Of a stretch of DNA of 64,000 nt, positions 21,381 through 34,200 are shown in pieces (positions within the stretch are counted from its first letter, which is position 1; each line of letters begins with the position of its first letter). Location of the stretch: the NCBI GenBank assembly GCA_903813345.2, contig CAIIXF020000008.1, positions 35,922,867 through 35,986,866 of the forward strand, read 5' to 3'. Below the pieces are notes generated by a model that saw nothing but the letters and a program-made list of their open reading frames with translations, did not search any database and was not told the DNA's origin. The stretch is from Owenia fusiformis (lineage: Eukaryota > Annelida > Polychaeta > Sabellida > Oweniidae). The position numbers were made by a program, and so were the translations under genes.

Positions 21381-23503
21381 CTTACCAGTATGTTCTAAGT
21401 CAGCCCTTGTCCTAGGTCACATTCTGAATTCAGCCAAACATGTCTCTGAAGGCAGTCTTCTCAGGAAGTAAAAATTAATCGAAAAATAATTTCTATTTAT
21501 CGTCAATATCTCCTAGAGCAGTTCGTTCGGAGCAATCGTGCCTCACTCCTCTGTTTTGATATCCATCCAGCACCTGTGTAAACCCCTGTTTAGTCTGTTT
21601 AAAAACATGCTGTTTTGTAAAAAATGCCACTGTTGGCTTCTACTGTACTTATTATGCCATAATGTGGTATCAATTTACATTTTTATTACAACATTAGCGA
21701 TATATCATATAGGTCAAAAATAGTTCCCACATCGACAAGTTAATTGTGCATTGGCCATCATTCAGAATGGTAGCAAATGCGACTTACAATAAATAGGTGC
21801 TGATATCTCAAAAAGTAACCTGACTCAATATAATTTTACGTAGATTAATTGGACCACTAGATGAAGTTGTACATTTTGACATAGCACAATGGGAGCAAGC
21901 GTTTCACAGGAATGAAAATATTCACACTATAGCCACATATGTTAAAATTTGGGATTGAAAAATATTCATTTACCGCGTGACACAATAAAAGTGACACCCA
22001 CCCATGCAATGTTTCCTAACTTTTTTGTCTGACGAAATCCTGATTTTTTTTTCGCACATTACGAGTAAAGCTACACTATATTTTGCAACTCCACAAGAAT
22101 TTTCAGATGACTAGCTCACCTGCACATTTATGAGGGTTGCAAAATATAGTGTCTATTCCTTTGCTGGCACAACTGGATCTTGTACAAAAAATTTGTAACA
22201 TAATTTTAGAAATAAGTTATAATGATTTTATCAATGACAACTACATTATTTTGAATGTAGTTCGGAGTAGGGATACTAGCGGTTACCGTTGGTTATTTGG
22301 TTTCCTGTATAAAAATACCTTCTCTCCTTTTCCGGCCCATCGCAGCGCCATCTAGTGTTTGATAAATGAATCAATGTTTATTCTCGATAGGGTAGGTACT
22401 AATCTATCAGGAAATATTGACAAGTTTGGTTAGAAACGGAATTTTTAGAGATGGCGGAGTGATTTTCGAGACTATGTAGAGCAGAATAATTTTCTGAAAC
22501 GGGTAGCTTTACCATGGTAGCTCTCTCCAGATTCAGTTATCTCAAAAACGGTGTGGTCACCGTATCATTATTTTGTAACGGCAAGCTAGACAAGACTCCA
22601 ATGAACACTAGCCACTGTTTCGCTGAGCTAGATCTGTGCCCCTGAATATATTATGACATGAAACGTTATAATGGTCCTCAATGGGATTTTTAACTGCAAT
22701 CTTGACCCTTTGTGTTTAATTTAACAGACTTCATTTTCCTGAAAGTACAAGCCAAAATCAGTTATGTTACAAAAGCTGGGTGGCATTTTTTGTGTTGATT
22801 CCATGGGTGTCCGCAAAGGAATAGACAACATTTAGAGCAAATGTAATTGTAATGCTCATAAAATTTGACTCACTTGAGCTACACATCTGAAATTTTTAGA
22901 GGTGCTTTTGTGTCACCCTGTAAATACATGTAGGAAGTGCCATTCAACATGGCTGATGGAGTAAATTAATTTGCATATATTTGTTACTTACGCTAGCTTT
23001 ATTTCCATTTGACAATATGCTGTGTTACTTTTAATAGCATTTAATTGTACCTTACTACTTCATGTACTTAGGTTAACTGAATTGTTGTAACGTTTATTTT
23101 TGGGAAGTGAAGCTTCCTAAAATTAATAATTTTGTGCTGAAAGTTTCCTGTTTTTTCCCATGTAGGAAGGACATGATGATCAATAGACTACATCAGTGGC
23201 GTCCGTCTGTGAAAGTATTGGAGCGCTGGAGTACTTCTTTGTCGATCATTGACTTGTAATTGTTCGTGAAGTGAATGTTTTCAGCCCAATTCCAATATGG
23301 TGGTTTTTGCTCGGAAACTTACATAAATCTCTGGAGGTTTTCTGAATGACCAATTGACATGTACTAGAAATGCCGACATACTTAGTTAGGACTGCAAACT
23401 ATTGGTTCATCATATATCATTTAATTACTGTATTTACATTAGATTAGAAAATTACCCTGTGATTTCTTATGAGTCTATACTTTTTTTATTATTTTGATTT
23501 CAG
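21381..23503. other. 5' flank of the SR gene
   Basis: No coding exon is seen. It holds a perfect 17-bp inverted repeat (acactatattttgcaac, 22073-22089 and 22136-22152) and, at about 22906-22924, a transposon-terminus-like string (tgtgtcaccctgta) without a visible partner. A non-coding first exon of the SR gene probably lies here or further left. Confidence 0.4.
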
Positions 23504-26500
23504 ATGTCTAACTCAAGGAAGAGTGTTGGAACAAAAGTTTACATTGGAGATATATTAGAGTCAGTTACTGCAAGAGACATTGAAGATGAGCTATCACACT
23601 TTGGACCACTGACAGAGAATCCATGGATTGCAAGAAACCCCCCTGGATTTGCTTTTGTCTACTTCAAGAGATCCAGAGATGCTGATACGGCAATCCGTAT
23701 CTTAAATGGGAACAATTTTTGTGGATCGAAAGTACGAGTTGAATTAGGTCTTGATCAACAAAGAGGAAATGCTAAACTTAATGATAGTAGAAACAGTAAT
23801 AGCAGAGGAGCCCCTCAGAGAAAAAGACCCAGGGAACGTGAGCGACACTTGCGCCCACCTTCCCCACATCAATCAAACAGCAAGAGCAAGGATTCACGCT
23901 CACGAAGCAAATTTGACAGATTTGATGACCGTTACAACAACAATGATGAAGATGATATATACGATAACAAGGATGACAACAGACGACCCTTGTCTCCTGT
24001 ATATAGAAGCAGATCCCCTTTGAGCCACAGACGCAGGTACCCCCATGGTTGATTATTCAATCATTTATTCCATTTCAGGACCCCCAACTTGCAAGCTGCA
24101 ATCATGGATTCATAACTCAGAGCTACCTTCATCTTGTAGTTCCTCACACTTTCGTCCACTTTAGCAGGCAAATTCCACCATGGCCGACTTGTAGGGCTAC
24201 TTTATTATAGGAGATCTACAAGAGTATCACCATAACCTTATCTCCAACCAACTCAGTGCCAGTGATTTGAAACCTACTGTTAAGTAGTGTTTAATCACAA
24301 AGTCCTCATAGAGAAACTCCCCTCCTGTACATTACATCAGATTTTTTTCAGGTCAGCAAGGAAATTCCCCCCCCTGCCTCCACATCACATCTCTATTAGA
24401 ATGCAGATCCCAGAAGATATATGATATGTCTAAATATTTCCCCTAACTGTATAGTGACAAGGATCAATACTAGCCTAAAGTGATACTACTAATACTAGCC
24501 AAGTAGCTACAAATATGCATTCATTTATGCCATGTATGCTATAAGAATGTAGACATCAGATAGTGTCACACTTGTCAGTGCTGAAGGTTGATTCAAGACT
24601 CATGTATAATCTCGTACCCCAGACTGCATCGGTGTTATATTCTAACCATGTATACTTACCCTGAATCCAATCAGTTAGTCACGCTACTCTCTAACTATAA
24701 CATGATTTTACACTTGATAGATCATAACAGTCACAATTGCAGCTTTAAAAGGAATTTGAATTTGAATGTATCAGTCACTTAAATGCAGAAAATGAAGTGT
24801 CAACATTTTCTGAATTTTGACTACATATTCAGAATGGATATAGCTAGATAAATGAATTATCTCTAATTTATAGATCGCCTATATAGTAACTTTACACATA
24901 CATGTATGTGGTGACAGATTCTATAACACATTTCTGCCCCATTGATTTAACAGGTCTAGGACCCCTCAAAGGAGGCATGATCTACCTGCGAAAATCCCCT
25001 CATTGATGGATCTCCCTCTAACCCCTGTTCCTGTGGTGCCCCTACTACCCGATCTTGTACCCACCAGACAACAACGTTCGAAGACTTCGGGGGCTGCACT
25101 CAGAAGAGCACACAGGAATAACACACATTCTGGAACCTCTAAAAGGCGAGATCGACTACCCCAACCAACCCATAGAGCAAAAGAGAGCAGCCAATCACCT
25201 AGGCCTAATAGAAAACGTTCTAGACACTATTCATCCCCACCTCATACTGTTCCCCCTCCACAAGGACACTCCCACGGTAGAGACCCTGACAGGCGCTCCC
25301 CTGATTCTAGACTGTATCTCCCTCAAACCAACCAATCACGCAAATCTAGTTCTAAACGACCTGCATCGCAACATAGGGGTGCCTCCCACAGGGGCAAAGC
25401 TCCTGAGGGAGATAAGTACAGCAGTAAATCTCAAAGGATGTTCAGGAGTTTGTCTCCAAGATCTCCTCCTCGGAATTCTAAACATAAGCTTCCTAATGTT
25501 CCCCCTCCATTGATGAGCCAGATTGTCGGTCCTTTAGTAGACTCAGTTGTACCCCCTCCAGCCCCACTAATGGGAAATGACTTCCTAGCTCGCTACGGCT
25601 CCCCTTTAAGGGATCATTCCCCATCATCTCCCATTTCCCAGAGCTCCAACCCTGATTACAATTCAAGGAAAACAGGTAGTGATGGGAATCATACACACTT
25701 TGTATCATGTAGGAGAACACCCCCTAAGGCACACTCAAGCAAAAGAGCCAGGTCCCCATATATTTCCCCATCTAGGGGGAGATCACCCCTGCCACGTTCA
25801 GACAAGTACTCCTCCCCTAATCGGGGGAAGCCTTCACTTAAGAGTAAAGTTGGTAGGTATGTCTCGAGATCTCCCCTGCGTCAACAATCTACAAGGCTAC
25901 CTTCTGGAAGATCACCAATAAAGAGCATTATCCATAAAAGATACAAGTCAGAGTCAAAACCCCAGCGTAGTCATATGACTGAATATTCCAGTGGGCGGGC
26001 ATCAGGTAGGGATAATTCAACAAGTCACCCTCAGAAATATAGTTCATATAATGAGACCCAATCATACCGCAGAGAAGACAGACTTACTCCACCACGTAGT
26101 GCTCTTGGGGCTGTTTACACCCCAGCTGAGCATCGCAGTCTGTCCCCCCTGGATGATAGCCAGTACATGACATACCTGCCCCCTCCACCTCTCCCACCTC
26201 CTCTACTCCCACCCCCAAGGCCAAAGAAGAGTAACTGGCGTAGAAACAAGGGGGTGAAATCTCGGATGAGCATTAAAGAGAGACGTGAAGCCAGGAAAAA
26301 AGCTGTACTTCCTCTTATGTCTGATAGAGGCTCAAGTCGAAATATTAAATCACGTTCTAGCATTAGAAATTCAGAATCCTCAAAGCAATATGCCAGTAAA
26401 TCTATTCCCCCTCCACTGCCAATGTTCTCCAATTATGACTCCGGGGAGCGCCATTCCCATTTAAAGACTAGACATTACACTCCACCGCCTCTTCCCCCTT

Positions 26501-27403
26501 TACCTTCCTCTCGCTCTAGGGATAAGCCCAGACGTGCCCTCAAGCCTAATAGTGCAAGGCAAGCGGCAGCTGCACGGATTAAACAGAAAGCCATGGGAGC
26601 ATCACGTGGTAATGCAAATCATAGAAATCAACCTAGATCGTAAGTATTCCTAACATCAAATTTATCTTTTATAACTCACAAGTAAGAAAGAAACTAAGAT
26701 TGAAAGAACTAGCCTAGTAGAGAAAGATTATTTTAATATTAAGTTTATATCTCTTAGTGTTATGTGATCTAAAACTTGAAAGCATGGTGAAAAGATATTT
26801 CTTGAGGCAGCCTCTCCAGGATGTTGAGGCTAGATATGATACATTATGATTTATATTGAGCTGCCAATTTGCTCTAGTTTATATTATACTGGGTGAGCCA
26901 AAAAAGGTAACCAAAACAAATCTTAATAACTTCGTCATCCCAGTGCTCTCCTCACATTGAAATCTCTGAGGCGCAGCACCTCCATCTATTTTGTCAAACC
27001 AAAATGCTCCTCAATGCAATTAGATGCGCCTCCTAAAATGTTACTGTAAATGGGCGATGGAAAGCCACCTTTTGCGACACCTTAGGAAGTTAGGTTATAT
27101 TTGCAAGATTCGTAATGTCATGTTTTGTGAGTAGCAACACATTTCCATTAGGTTTATTAAAGTAAACAACAAGTAAATCCTATATTGGTTTGTAAGCATT
27201 GCCACCTACAACCTATGACATCATGAAGGTCATTATGCCCAAGTTTCTTTTGTGTAGCAAAAGATGACAGGGTTGATTGGGAATGTCTATTTTATGATTT
27301 TTTCACTTGCTGTTTTGCAATCAAAAATGCAAAACACCCAGAATGTGTATTAACAATTGATATTATGATGTCTTGCAGGCGTATAAGGGAAAGAAGAAGA
27401 TAG
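23504..27403 (+). CDS. SR-type splicing factor (RRM plus long RS/Pro-rich tail)
   Basis: Coding exons 23504-24036, 24954-26639 and 27379-27403 join in phase to encode 747 aa. The first donor is cgcag|gtaccc, the second agatc|gtaagt, and the acceptors end aacag and ttgcag. Residues about 10-83 form one RRM: RNP2 is KVYIGDI, RNP1 is GFAFVYF, with the SRSF3/SRSF7/Rbp1-like signature ARNPPGFAFVYF. There is no CCHC knuckle. The rest is basic and rich in RS/SR, SP and poly-Pro (for example PPPPLPPPLLPPPRPKK at about 26180-26231), ending in SRIRERRR. It is expected to bind pre-mRNA in the nucleus and recruit splicing partners through the RS region. SRSF3 relatives are usually under 250 aa, so the tail is exceptional. 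The ATG lies directly behind an acceptor (tttcag, 23503), implying a non-coding upstream exon. Confidence 0.9.
26891..26925 (+). other. Transposon-terminus-like string in SR intron 2
   Basis: ctgggtgagccaaaaaaggt resembles Tc1/mariner-type ends seen elsewhere here (cagggtgggccaaaa). No inverted partner was found, so it is probably a truncated element. Confidence 0.3.
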
Positions 27404-27559
27404 GCACAATGATGCTGCCATGCTCTATCATCTAAGACTCATTGGTGCTACAAAAGATGGAATTAGATCATCTATACTAATCCAGGGACTTTATATACAC
27501 TAGATACATGTATATGGAACCTCAGTTCCCTATAGACGGATTAACAGCAAAGTTGCAAG

Positions 27560-28890
27560 TGTATTCCATGATTGAAATTATTCAGTTAAACATTAGTAAA
27601 TACATGAAATATATTCGGATTTGTGTAACGAGTGTAATTCATGATTATTCAATCAAATGATTGTTAATATCAGGATAAGAGTTACAAGTTTTATTTCATG
27701 TTTGAAATTGTTCAGTCAAATGATAGTAAATATTTGGATTTGTGTTTCACATTTTTTTAGTCAAATGAAAACTATTGGGATTTGTGTTAAAAGTTTAATT
27801 CATGATTGAAATTGTTTTAATGCTAGTAATAATCCATGTAGATAAAAATTAAAAATTATTTAATTTAAAACAACAGTTAATATTTGGAATAGAGTTAACA
27901 AGAAAATGCATTAACTACAGTTTATATGAGGAATTGTTAACAAATGTAATTCATGTATGAAATTATTCAATTAAACTACAAATATTTGGAACAGTGTTAA
28001 CAATTGTAATTCATGATTGAAATTACTCTGTCGAACCACAAATATTGGGAACAGTGTTTACAATTGTAATTCATGATTGAAATTATTCAATTAAACTACA
28101 CTTAATATTGGGAACAGTGTTAACAATTGTAATTCATGTTTGAAATTATTCAACCAAACAACAAATATTGGGAACAGTGTTAACAATTGTAATTCATGAT
28201 TGAAATTATTCTACCAAACTAGAGGTTGTATTAGGATAGGGTTAAGTGTTGTAATTCATGATTGAAATTACTTTATCAAACTACAAATATTGGGAACAGT
28301 GTTTACAATTGTAATTCAGGATTGAAATTACTCTATCAAACTACAAATATTGGGAATAGTGTTAAAAATTGTAATTCAGGATTGAAATTATTCTATCAAA
28401 CTAGAGGTTGTATTAGGATAATGTTAACAATTGTAATTCATGTCTGAAATTACTCTATTAAACTACAAATATTTGGAATAGTGTTAACAATTGTAATTCA
28501 TGATTGAAATTACTCTGTCGAACCACAAATATTGGGAACAGTGTTTACAATTGTAATTCAGGATTGAAATTATTCTACCAAACTAGAGGTTGTATTAGGA
28601 TAAGGTTAACAATTGTAATTCATGATTGAAATTACTCTATCAAACTACAAATATTGGGAATAGTGTTAACAATTGTAATTCAGGATTGAAATTACTCTGT
28701 CGGACCACAAATATTGGGAACAGTGTTTACAATTGTAATTCAGGATTGAAATTATTCTACCAAACTAGAGGTTGTATTAGGATAAGGTTAACAATTGTAA
28801 TTCATGATTGAAATTACTCTATCAAACTACAAATATTGGGAATAGTGTTAACAATTGTAATTCAGGATTGATATTATTCTCAAACAACAA
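27560..28890. repeat. 60-bp minisatellite downstream of the SR gene
   Basis: A 60-bp unit (aattcatgattgaaattact, then ctatcaaactacaaatatt, then gggaacagtgtttacaattgt) repeats from about 27950 to 28880. A second unit type (ctagaggttgtattaggata) is interleaved. Copies from 27560 to 27950 are increasingly degenerate, giving a gradient from decayed to near-identical. The array begins about 150 bp after the SR stop codon and could lie in its 3' UTR. Confidence 0.9.
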
Positions 28891-28910
28891 TGATATAAGG
28901 AGTTATTATA

Positions 28911-29210
28911 CTCACGCGTTCCTAACTTCAACCGTTAATTTGGATTTTTGACCTACTGGATGTTTGAAAATCAAGGATTACAAGTCTCATACTGCACCGT
29001 TTTCTTCAAACTTGTTCCATTCAAACACAAATCCCTTTCTGATGGTACATTATTCTCTTCAACAGAGTCCCTACTTCCAGCGGCATTTTGGTCCCCAGCT
29101 GTAAGAGGGCCTTTTAACAGCTGGGGACCAAAACGCTGCTAGAACGAGGGACTCTTTACAATAAAGTAATGCACTGACAGAAATTAACGGTCGAAGTTAG
29201 GACCGCGTAA
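28911..29210. mobile_element. Palindromic MITE
   Basis: The outer arms cgcgttcctaacttcaacc (28914) and its near-inverse (ending about 29207) enclose a second, inner palindrome: ttttggtccccagctgt at about 29086-29102 against acagctggggaccaaaa at 29117-29133. It has no coding capacity. Confidence 0.7.
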
Positions 29211-29513
29211 TACTGTCATTCACACAACACTGTACTACAAATGCCGCATGTTAGTATATCAAACTAATGTGCTTGAAGACTGTCAATACCTGGTGGTATG
29301 ATAATGCATCATATTTGATTGTAAACATTAACATGTAAATATTACAACAAGTCTCAGAAATAGATTGAAATGATAGTTCAAAACCACTTGATATTGAGTT
29401 TAATGAACATAAAAAGTCCCACTGGTTAAATGGAAATGTCCAGTATTTTTCACAATTGCCCCTCACTAGCCAAATGAAATTACCATGAGAAAGTGTTATA
29501 TGAATATTCTTAA

Positions 29514-29654
29514 TGCCTGGGTCACATTTGCTCCGATTCATCGACCGGCGCCTAGCTGGTTGAGTATCCTGTTCACAGTTGTGTTCAGTTTTTTAACAGA
29601 ATACTCAATCGGCCGGGCGCCGGCCAATGGATCGGAGCAAATGTGACCCAGGCA
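29514..29654. mobile_element. TGCCTGGGTCACA hairpin MITE, copy 1
   Basis: A 141-bp near-perfect palindrome, TGCCTGGGTCACATTTGCTC to its inverse, flanked by TAA on both sides (29511-29513, 29655-29657). The arms carry ggccggcgcc-type GC blocks around an AT-rich loop. Same family as 38205-38349 and 42651-42790. TAA duplication suggests Harbinger mobilisation. Confidence 0.85.
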
Positions 29655-30526
29655 TAAGTAGGCACATAAAAGTTTAACAAAATCGATCCACTTCTTTCTC
29701 AGTTAAAGTAAGAAAATGTAAATAAAGTGCATAAAAATTGCGGCCATTTTTCAAAATGGACACTTGCTAGCCAAAGTGCCATTAGTCAGTGCACCATGCA
29801 TATGAGTATATATTTACGTACAAAATACGAACAAAATCGCACCACTAATTTTTGAGTTATACAATAATTGTAATAGTTAAATAACATGTATAAAAATTTT
29901 GAAAAATGGCCGCCTCCTAGCCAGTGTCATAAGACAGTGTGCCGTGGTTATGATTATTCACATTGAACAAAATCGCCTCACCACTTTTCCAGTTACAGCA
30001 AAAATCGTTTTATATTGTGTAATGGCCGTCATTTTTCAAAATTGCCACCATGTTTCTTTTTAACATCTATATATTCAGCTCGATATTTTTCATATTTTTG
30101 CATCTAAAACATATATACTACAGTTTTTTATGTTTTACCTAAAGCACTATAAAATTTGGTACTAAAAATGGAGGCCATTTTGAAAATTTACTTTCGATCA
30201 TACTAAACGATATTGCTCCAACGGAATTTGAACTATTGGTCGGACGAATCCCCGGACTTCATTTGACGGGATAATGACCAGTCATTAGTTTTTCCTCTTT
30301 TTGGCAAAGTCTACATCAATGGCAACACATCAGATTAAAAATTATTGTAGCGTTCTATTTGAATCATTTTCAGATACAGTAAGTGGTTTTTAAGTTATCA
30401 TAAATTTTATATCTCCTGAAAAAACGGCCATTTTGAATTCAGAAGCGTGTGTTTCTTTCATGCGTTTTGTTGGTCTCCCTTTGACGATTGTACTCACATA
30501 GTCAAAGTTTTAAGTCGGATGTTATT
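29655..30526. other. Intergenic, 3' flank of the protease gene
   Basis: AT-rich with repeated gccattttg/caaaatgg words. No gene is supported. Confidence 0.4.
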
Positions 30527-31230
30527 TCATGATGAGCAGACCGTTTCGCCGACAGCCACAGAGTTTAGAATAACATTAGACTTTATCATTCTGGTATCAT
30601 ATGAGGTGTATATTCTTCGACACCTCTCATTAAGAGAATGAGGAAATATTGTTTCTTCCCACATACTTCTTGTATATATGGCATTTGTCATACTGTAATA
30701 ATCATGTTCAACAAATACAAAAAGTGGATGTGGAGGGCACGAGGCAGTCATGTATATGAAAGAATTTTTAACATTTTCTCTTGGTCTTACATTGTTTTTT
30801 AACTGATCATCTGCTAATTTAAATGCTCTTATAATCATTTCTTCGTGGAAGGTTTGTGACTCTGGACTGGCTGTTGTTAGAGGTTTTGTACTTTCGTCTG
30901 TATAGGGGGTTGTCTCATCATTGGTAGTGGATCGGATCGGATTGTTCTTATTGATATTTTTGGCTTGAGTGACATTTCTTAAAGCTTCAATTATATTATA
31001 AATTCCGAACTCTCTTGAAATTGTTATAACCTCATGGACATCATCCGTTATTGCCACAATACCAAGTTGGACTTTAGTTGGAGCAATACCCAATTGCATT
31101 ATGAATGCTTCAATGGGGTATTCACTAATGTCTGCATCAGTTGTGAGATCTGCTACGATAATTACATTCAGTTCTTTTACACAGACTGGTCTATGACATA
31201 CATTTGGAGCCATATACACTTTGGGGTTTG
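30527..31230 (-). other. C-terminal VWA-like domain (last exon)
   Basis: After the linker (TNPKVYMAPNVCHRPVCVKE), the strand LNVIIVADLTTDAD resembles the VWA metal-site loop in the form DxTxD rather than DxSxS. LGIVAITDDVHEVITI then fits the second strand. A roughly 35-residue Ser/Thr/Pro-rich insertion follows (TTNDETTPYTDESTKPLTT). NSFIYMTASCPP occupies the place of the usual TDG strand but lacks its Asp. Metal binding is therefore doubtful. The domain ends VGETVCSS at TGA 30527-30529. Confidence 0.65.
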
Positions 31231-34200
31231 CTGAAATAAAGTAAAAACGTACAGACGTATGTAGATAGATTTTACGCAAAGCTGACTTGAGTGTTACTTG
31301 GCCTCGGAATAAAGTCATAAAGATGTATGCATATAGATGCAATTATTTATATTATTGTATATTCATTTTAAGTTTAAAATGAGGATTAAACAATTAATTT
31401 GATTGGTACGGAGTTTCTTTTACTAATTCTGTTTTTTTCTTTGTTGAACAACAATTTTAAAAGCCAATTGGCATTAAAAAGATTTCAAATACAAACTTTA
31501 CATTGGGCCTTTATGGTTAAACAACAGCTGAGGAACATACTATGTAATGCACTTACTACCACCATTTTGAATCGGTCCAGTGATGCTATCTATCCATTTT
31601 AGATTATGGATAACTGATGTATACACTCCTGGAATATCTGCTAGTCCACATGCAGGAGCTCCAGATTCTACCAGACCATAAACCAACCATTCACCTGTCA
31701 TGTTAGACATCAATGGGCCTCCAGAATCACCCTTAGAAACAATCAAAAACATTTAAATTCCAAAAATTTAAGTTCGCTTATGTATATGCGGCTGATAAAC
31801 ATATCACCCGTAGGTGCGGTTGATTGACGATAGCCGCATTTAAATTGGAGCTGATAAACGATTTTCTTAAAAAACATCACACTGATCTCCATAATATCAG
31901 AAATATCACTTGCTGTTATTGTACAGACAACAAAATAATAACATTGGATAAATAGAGGTTATTTACTGGGAGGAATACGGGATTCAATATGGGGTTTATT
32001 CCGAGGGAAATATGATATTTCCCAAGGGCCCTGAGTGCCAGAGAAATATCATATTGTCACGAGGAATAACATTTTGGATGTACCTTTGTCTCGTTTTTCG
32101 AGGAATCTTCTTTTTTCAAAATTTCACATTTTTACAATATTCGACAATTTATAAATTTTGCCAAAATTTTGCAATGTTGGCTGTTGCTCATGTATATCGG
32201 CCTATTTACGATAAGTAATATATTTTTGGAAACCGAGGAACCGAAATTTAAAACACAATTATGGCGATACTTTTGAAAGAAAAATAATACATTCCATATT
32301 TTCGGGAGTGTGTTGTATTTATCTATGATATATTTGTAACTTGACCTCCGTTTGCAATTTGACCTACTCTTGTAACTTGACCTGAATGTATTATTTAAAA
32401 TGAACGCCCAAAAAGACGAGGCATTTTACATGTAAAGTGTCACCACCTACCATTTGGGCCGAACATCAACCGCCGAACACTGTCTACAAAATTGGAGACT
32501 ATGTCGCCACTTGTGGTGGTGACATGAAAACGATGTAGCTAGTAAATGACATGAGGGAATTTGCATGTAGAAATCACCATGTGACCATACATGTACCTAA
32601 TGGTGCCATTTTAAATAAGTCTTACCTTACATGCATCGGAACCTATGCCTCCAGCACAAATTGAATCTGCTGTTACCCTGATATTTTTTAAATGAAATAG
32701 ACGCTTTGTGGTTTTGTCAGAGTAAGTGGATTTACATTGGCCCAAGGGCTGTGATAGAACTTCGATTTCCCTCAATACATTGGATTGCCTACCAAATATT
32801 GCTGCAAAGGTAAGTATTATTGCATAATACTAGTATACAGATTATGTATTTACTTTTTCAATAATTAGAGATTTGTGGGGATATGGATTATAGAAAGCAA
32901 GCTTCTGAAAATCATGCTTCAGATTAACCCATCGACTCAAACAGATATACATTTTATGATTCAAGCATTATAATTTTCTCTCACATTTAGTTACGACTCC
33001 ATATCCAATAACTGTGAATTTCCCTTTGTTTGCCACATAATCTTTTAATTCGTGTTTCATATTTTTGGCTGGCAGTTTAGCTGGTTGTATCTTTCCAGAT
33101 ATTACATTTGAATCATAACCATCAAGCTTTACCAAGGCAATGTCATTTCTACGATGTATTTTTATCATGCTTATGTTATAAGCAACTTCCCCCTCTTCAA
33201 TTTTTGTAAGGTCATGTTTGCCCAATACTATTCTTACGTCTTTCCGTTTTCTGAAATCAAAATTGTCATTTGAAGTCGACGTATTATATCAACCGCATTC
33301 CTTTGCAATCTTCATATGGTTGTTATTACAGCGAAACCTGAATATCACATCGGTATATATAAGGGTTATGTTCTGGGAGGTTTTGGATATAGGGTATATC
33401 CTGAGGGATATATTTATATCTCCCCGAGGTATCGAAGGGACCAAGGGGAGATATAAATATTTCCCGAGGGATATACCCTATATCCAAAACAGACCGTACA
33501 TAACTGGTGTATCTCATACTTGAGTGGGTTTAGGGTAGATATAACATTTTCCACCTTTTCAAATGACAAGATAGATTAAAACATACATCCAGATCTCAAA
33601 TGATTTAAGCCTGATGTAGCTTTCTTCTCTTCAATAGGGGAGAAGTCATCCCTAAATCTTTACAAATGTTTGAAAAGTAATCTCTCTAAGGAAAATTATA
33701 AGAACTCAGACTTTGATTTCTATGGTCAGAAACTTAAATTCATGGCCAGGACGGGATGTTTTGGCCTTCGCTCTGACCTTCAAAGATGGGGTCAAGGAAA
33801 CGGTATATGTCTCTTTTGTAACCTCAATGTTAAAGATACTATACAGCATAGACTTTTTGTCTGTCCCTACTTTGGTAGTGATAGGAATGTATTTTTCAAT
33901 AATGTTGTGTCAAACTGCAACCACCAACTCTCCTCTGACTTTCTAGCAGGAAGTGTACAACTAAAAACATGTTGGGCTCTGGGAGATGACACTTTAATCT
34001 TGTGGGGACATGATAATTACGTGAAGTTTGACAAATATGTCAAATTGTTTTTAAAGAAAATACATGTACAGTGCACATAATAGTCGTATGCATGTTTTTA
34101 GTGGCCTTTTGCATGATATGTTTTATCCCATTTATATTTTATATATGATGTATTGGATGCACCGATTGAGTGCCGCTGCTCTAAAAGCGTTTTCCAAATA

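Noticed and set aside
25055-26432. Overlapping frames in both strands within the SR gene
   Set aside because: Shadows of the long low-complexity RS/Pro exon.
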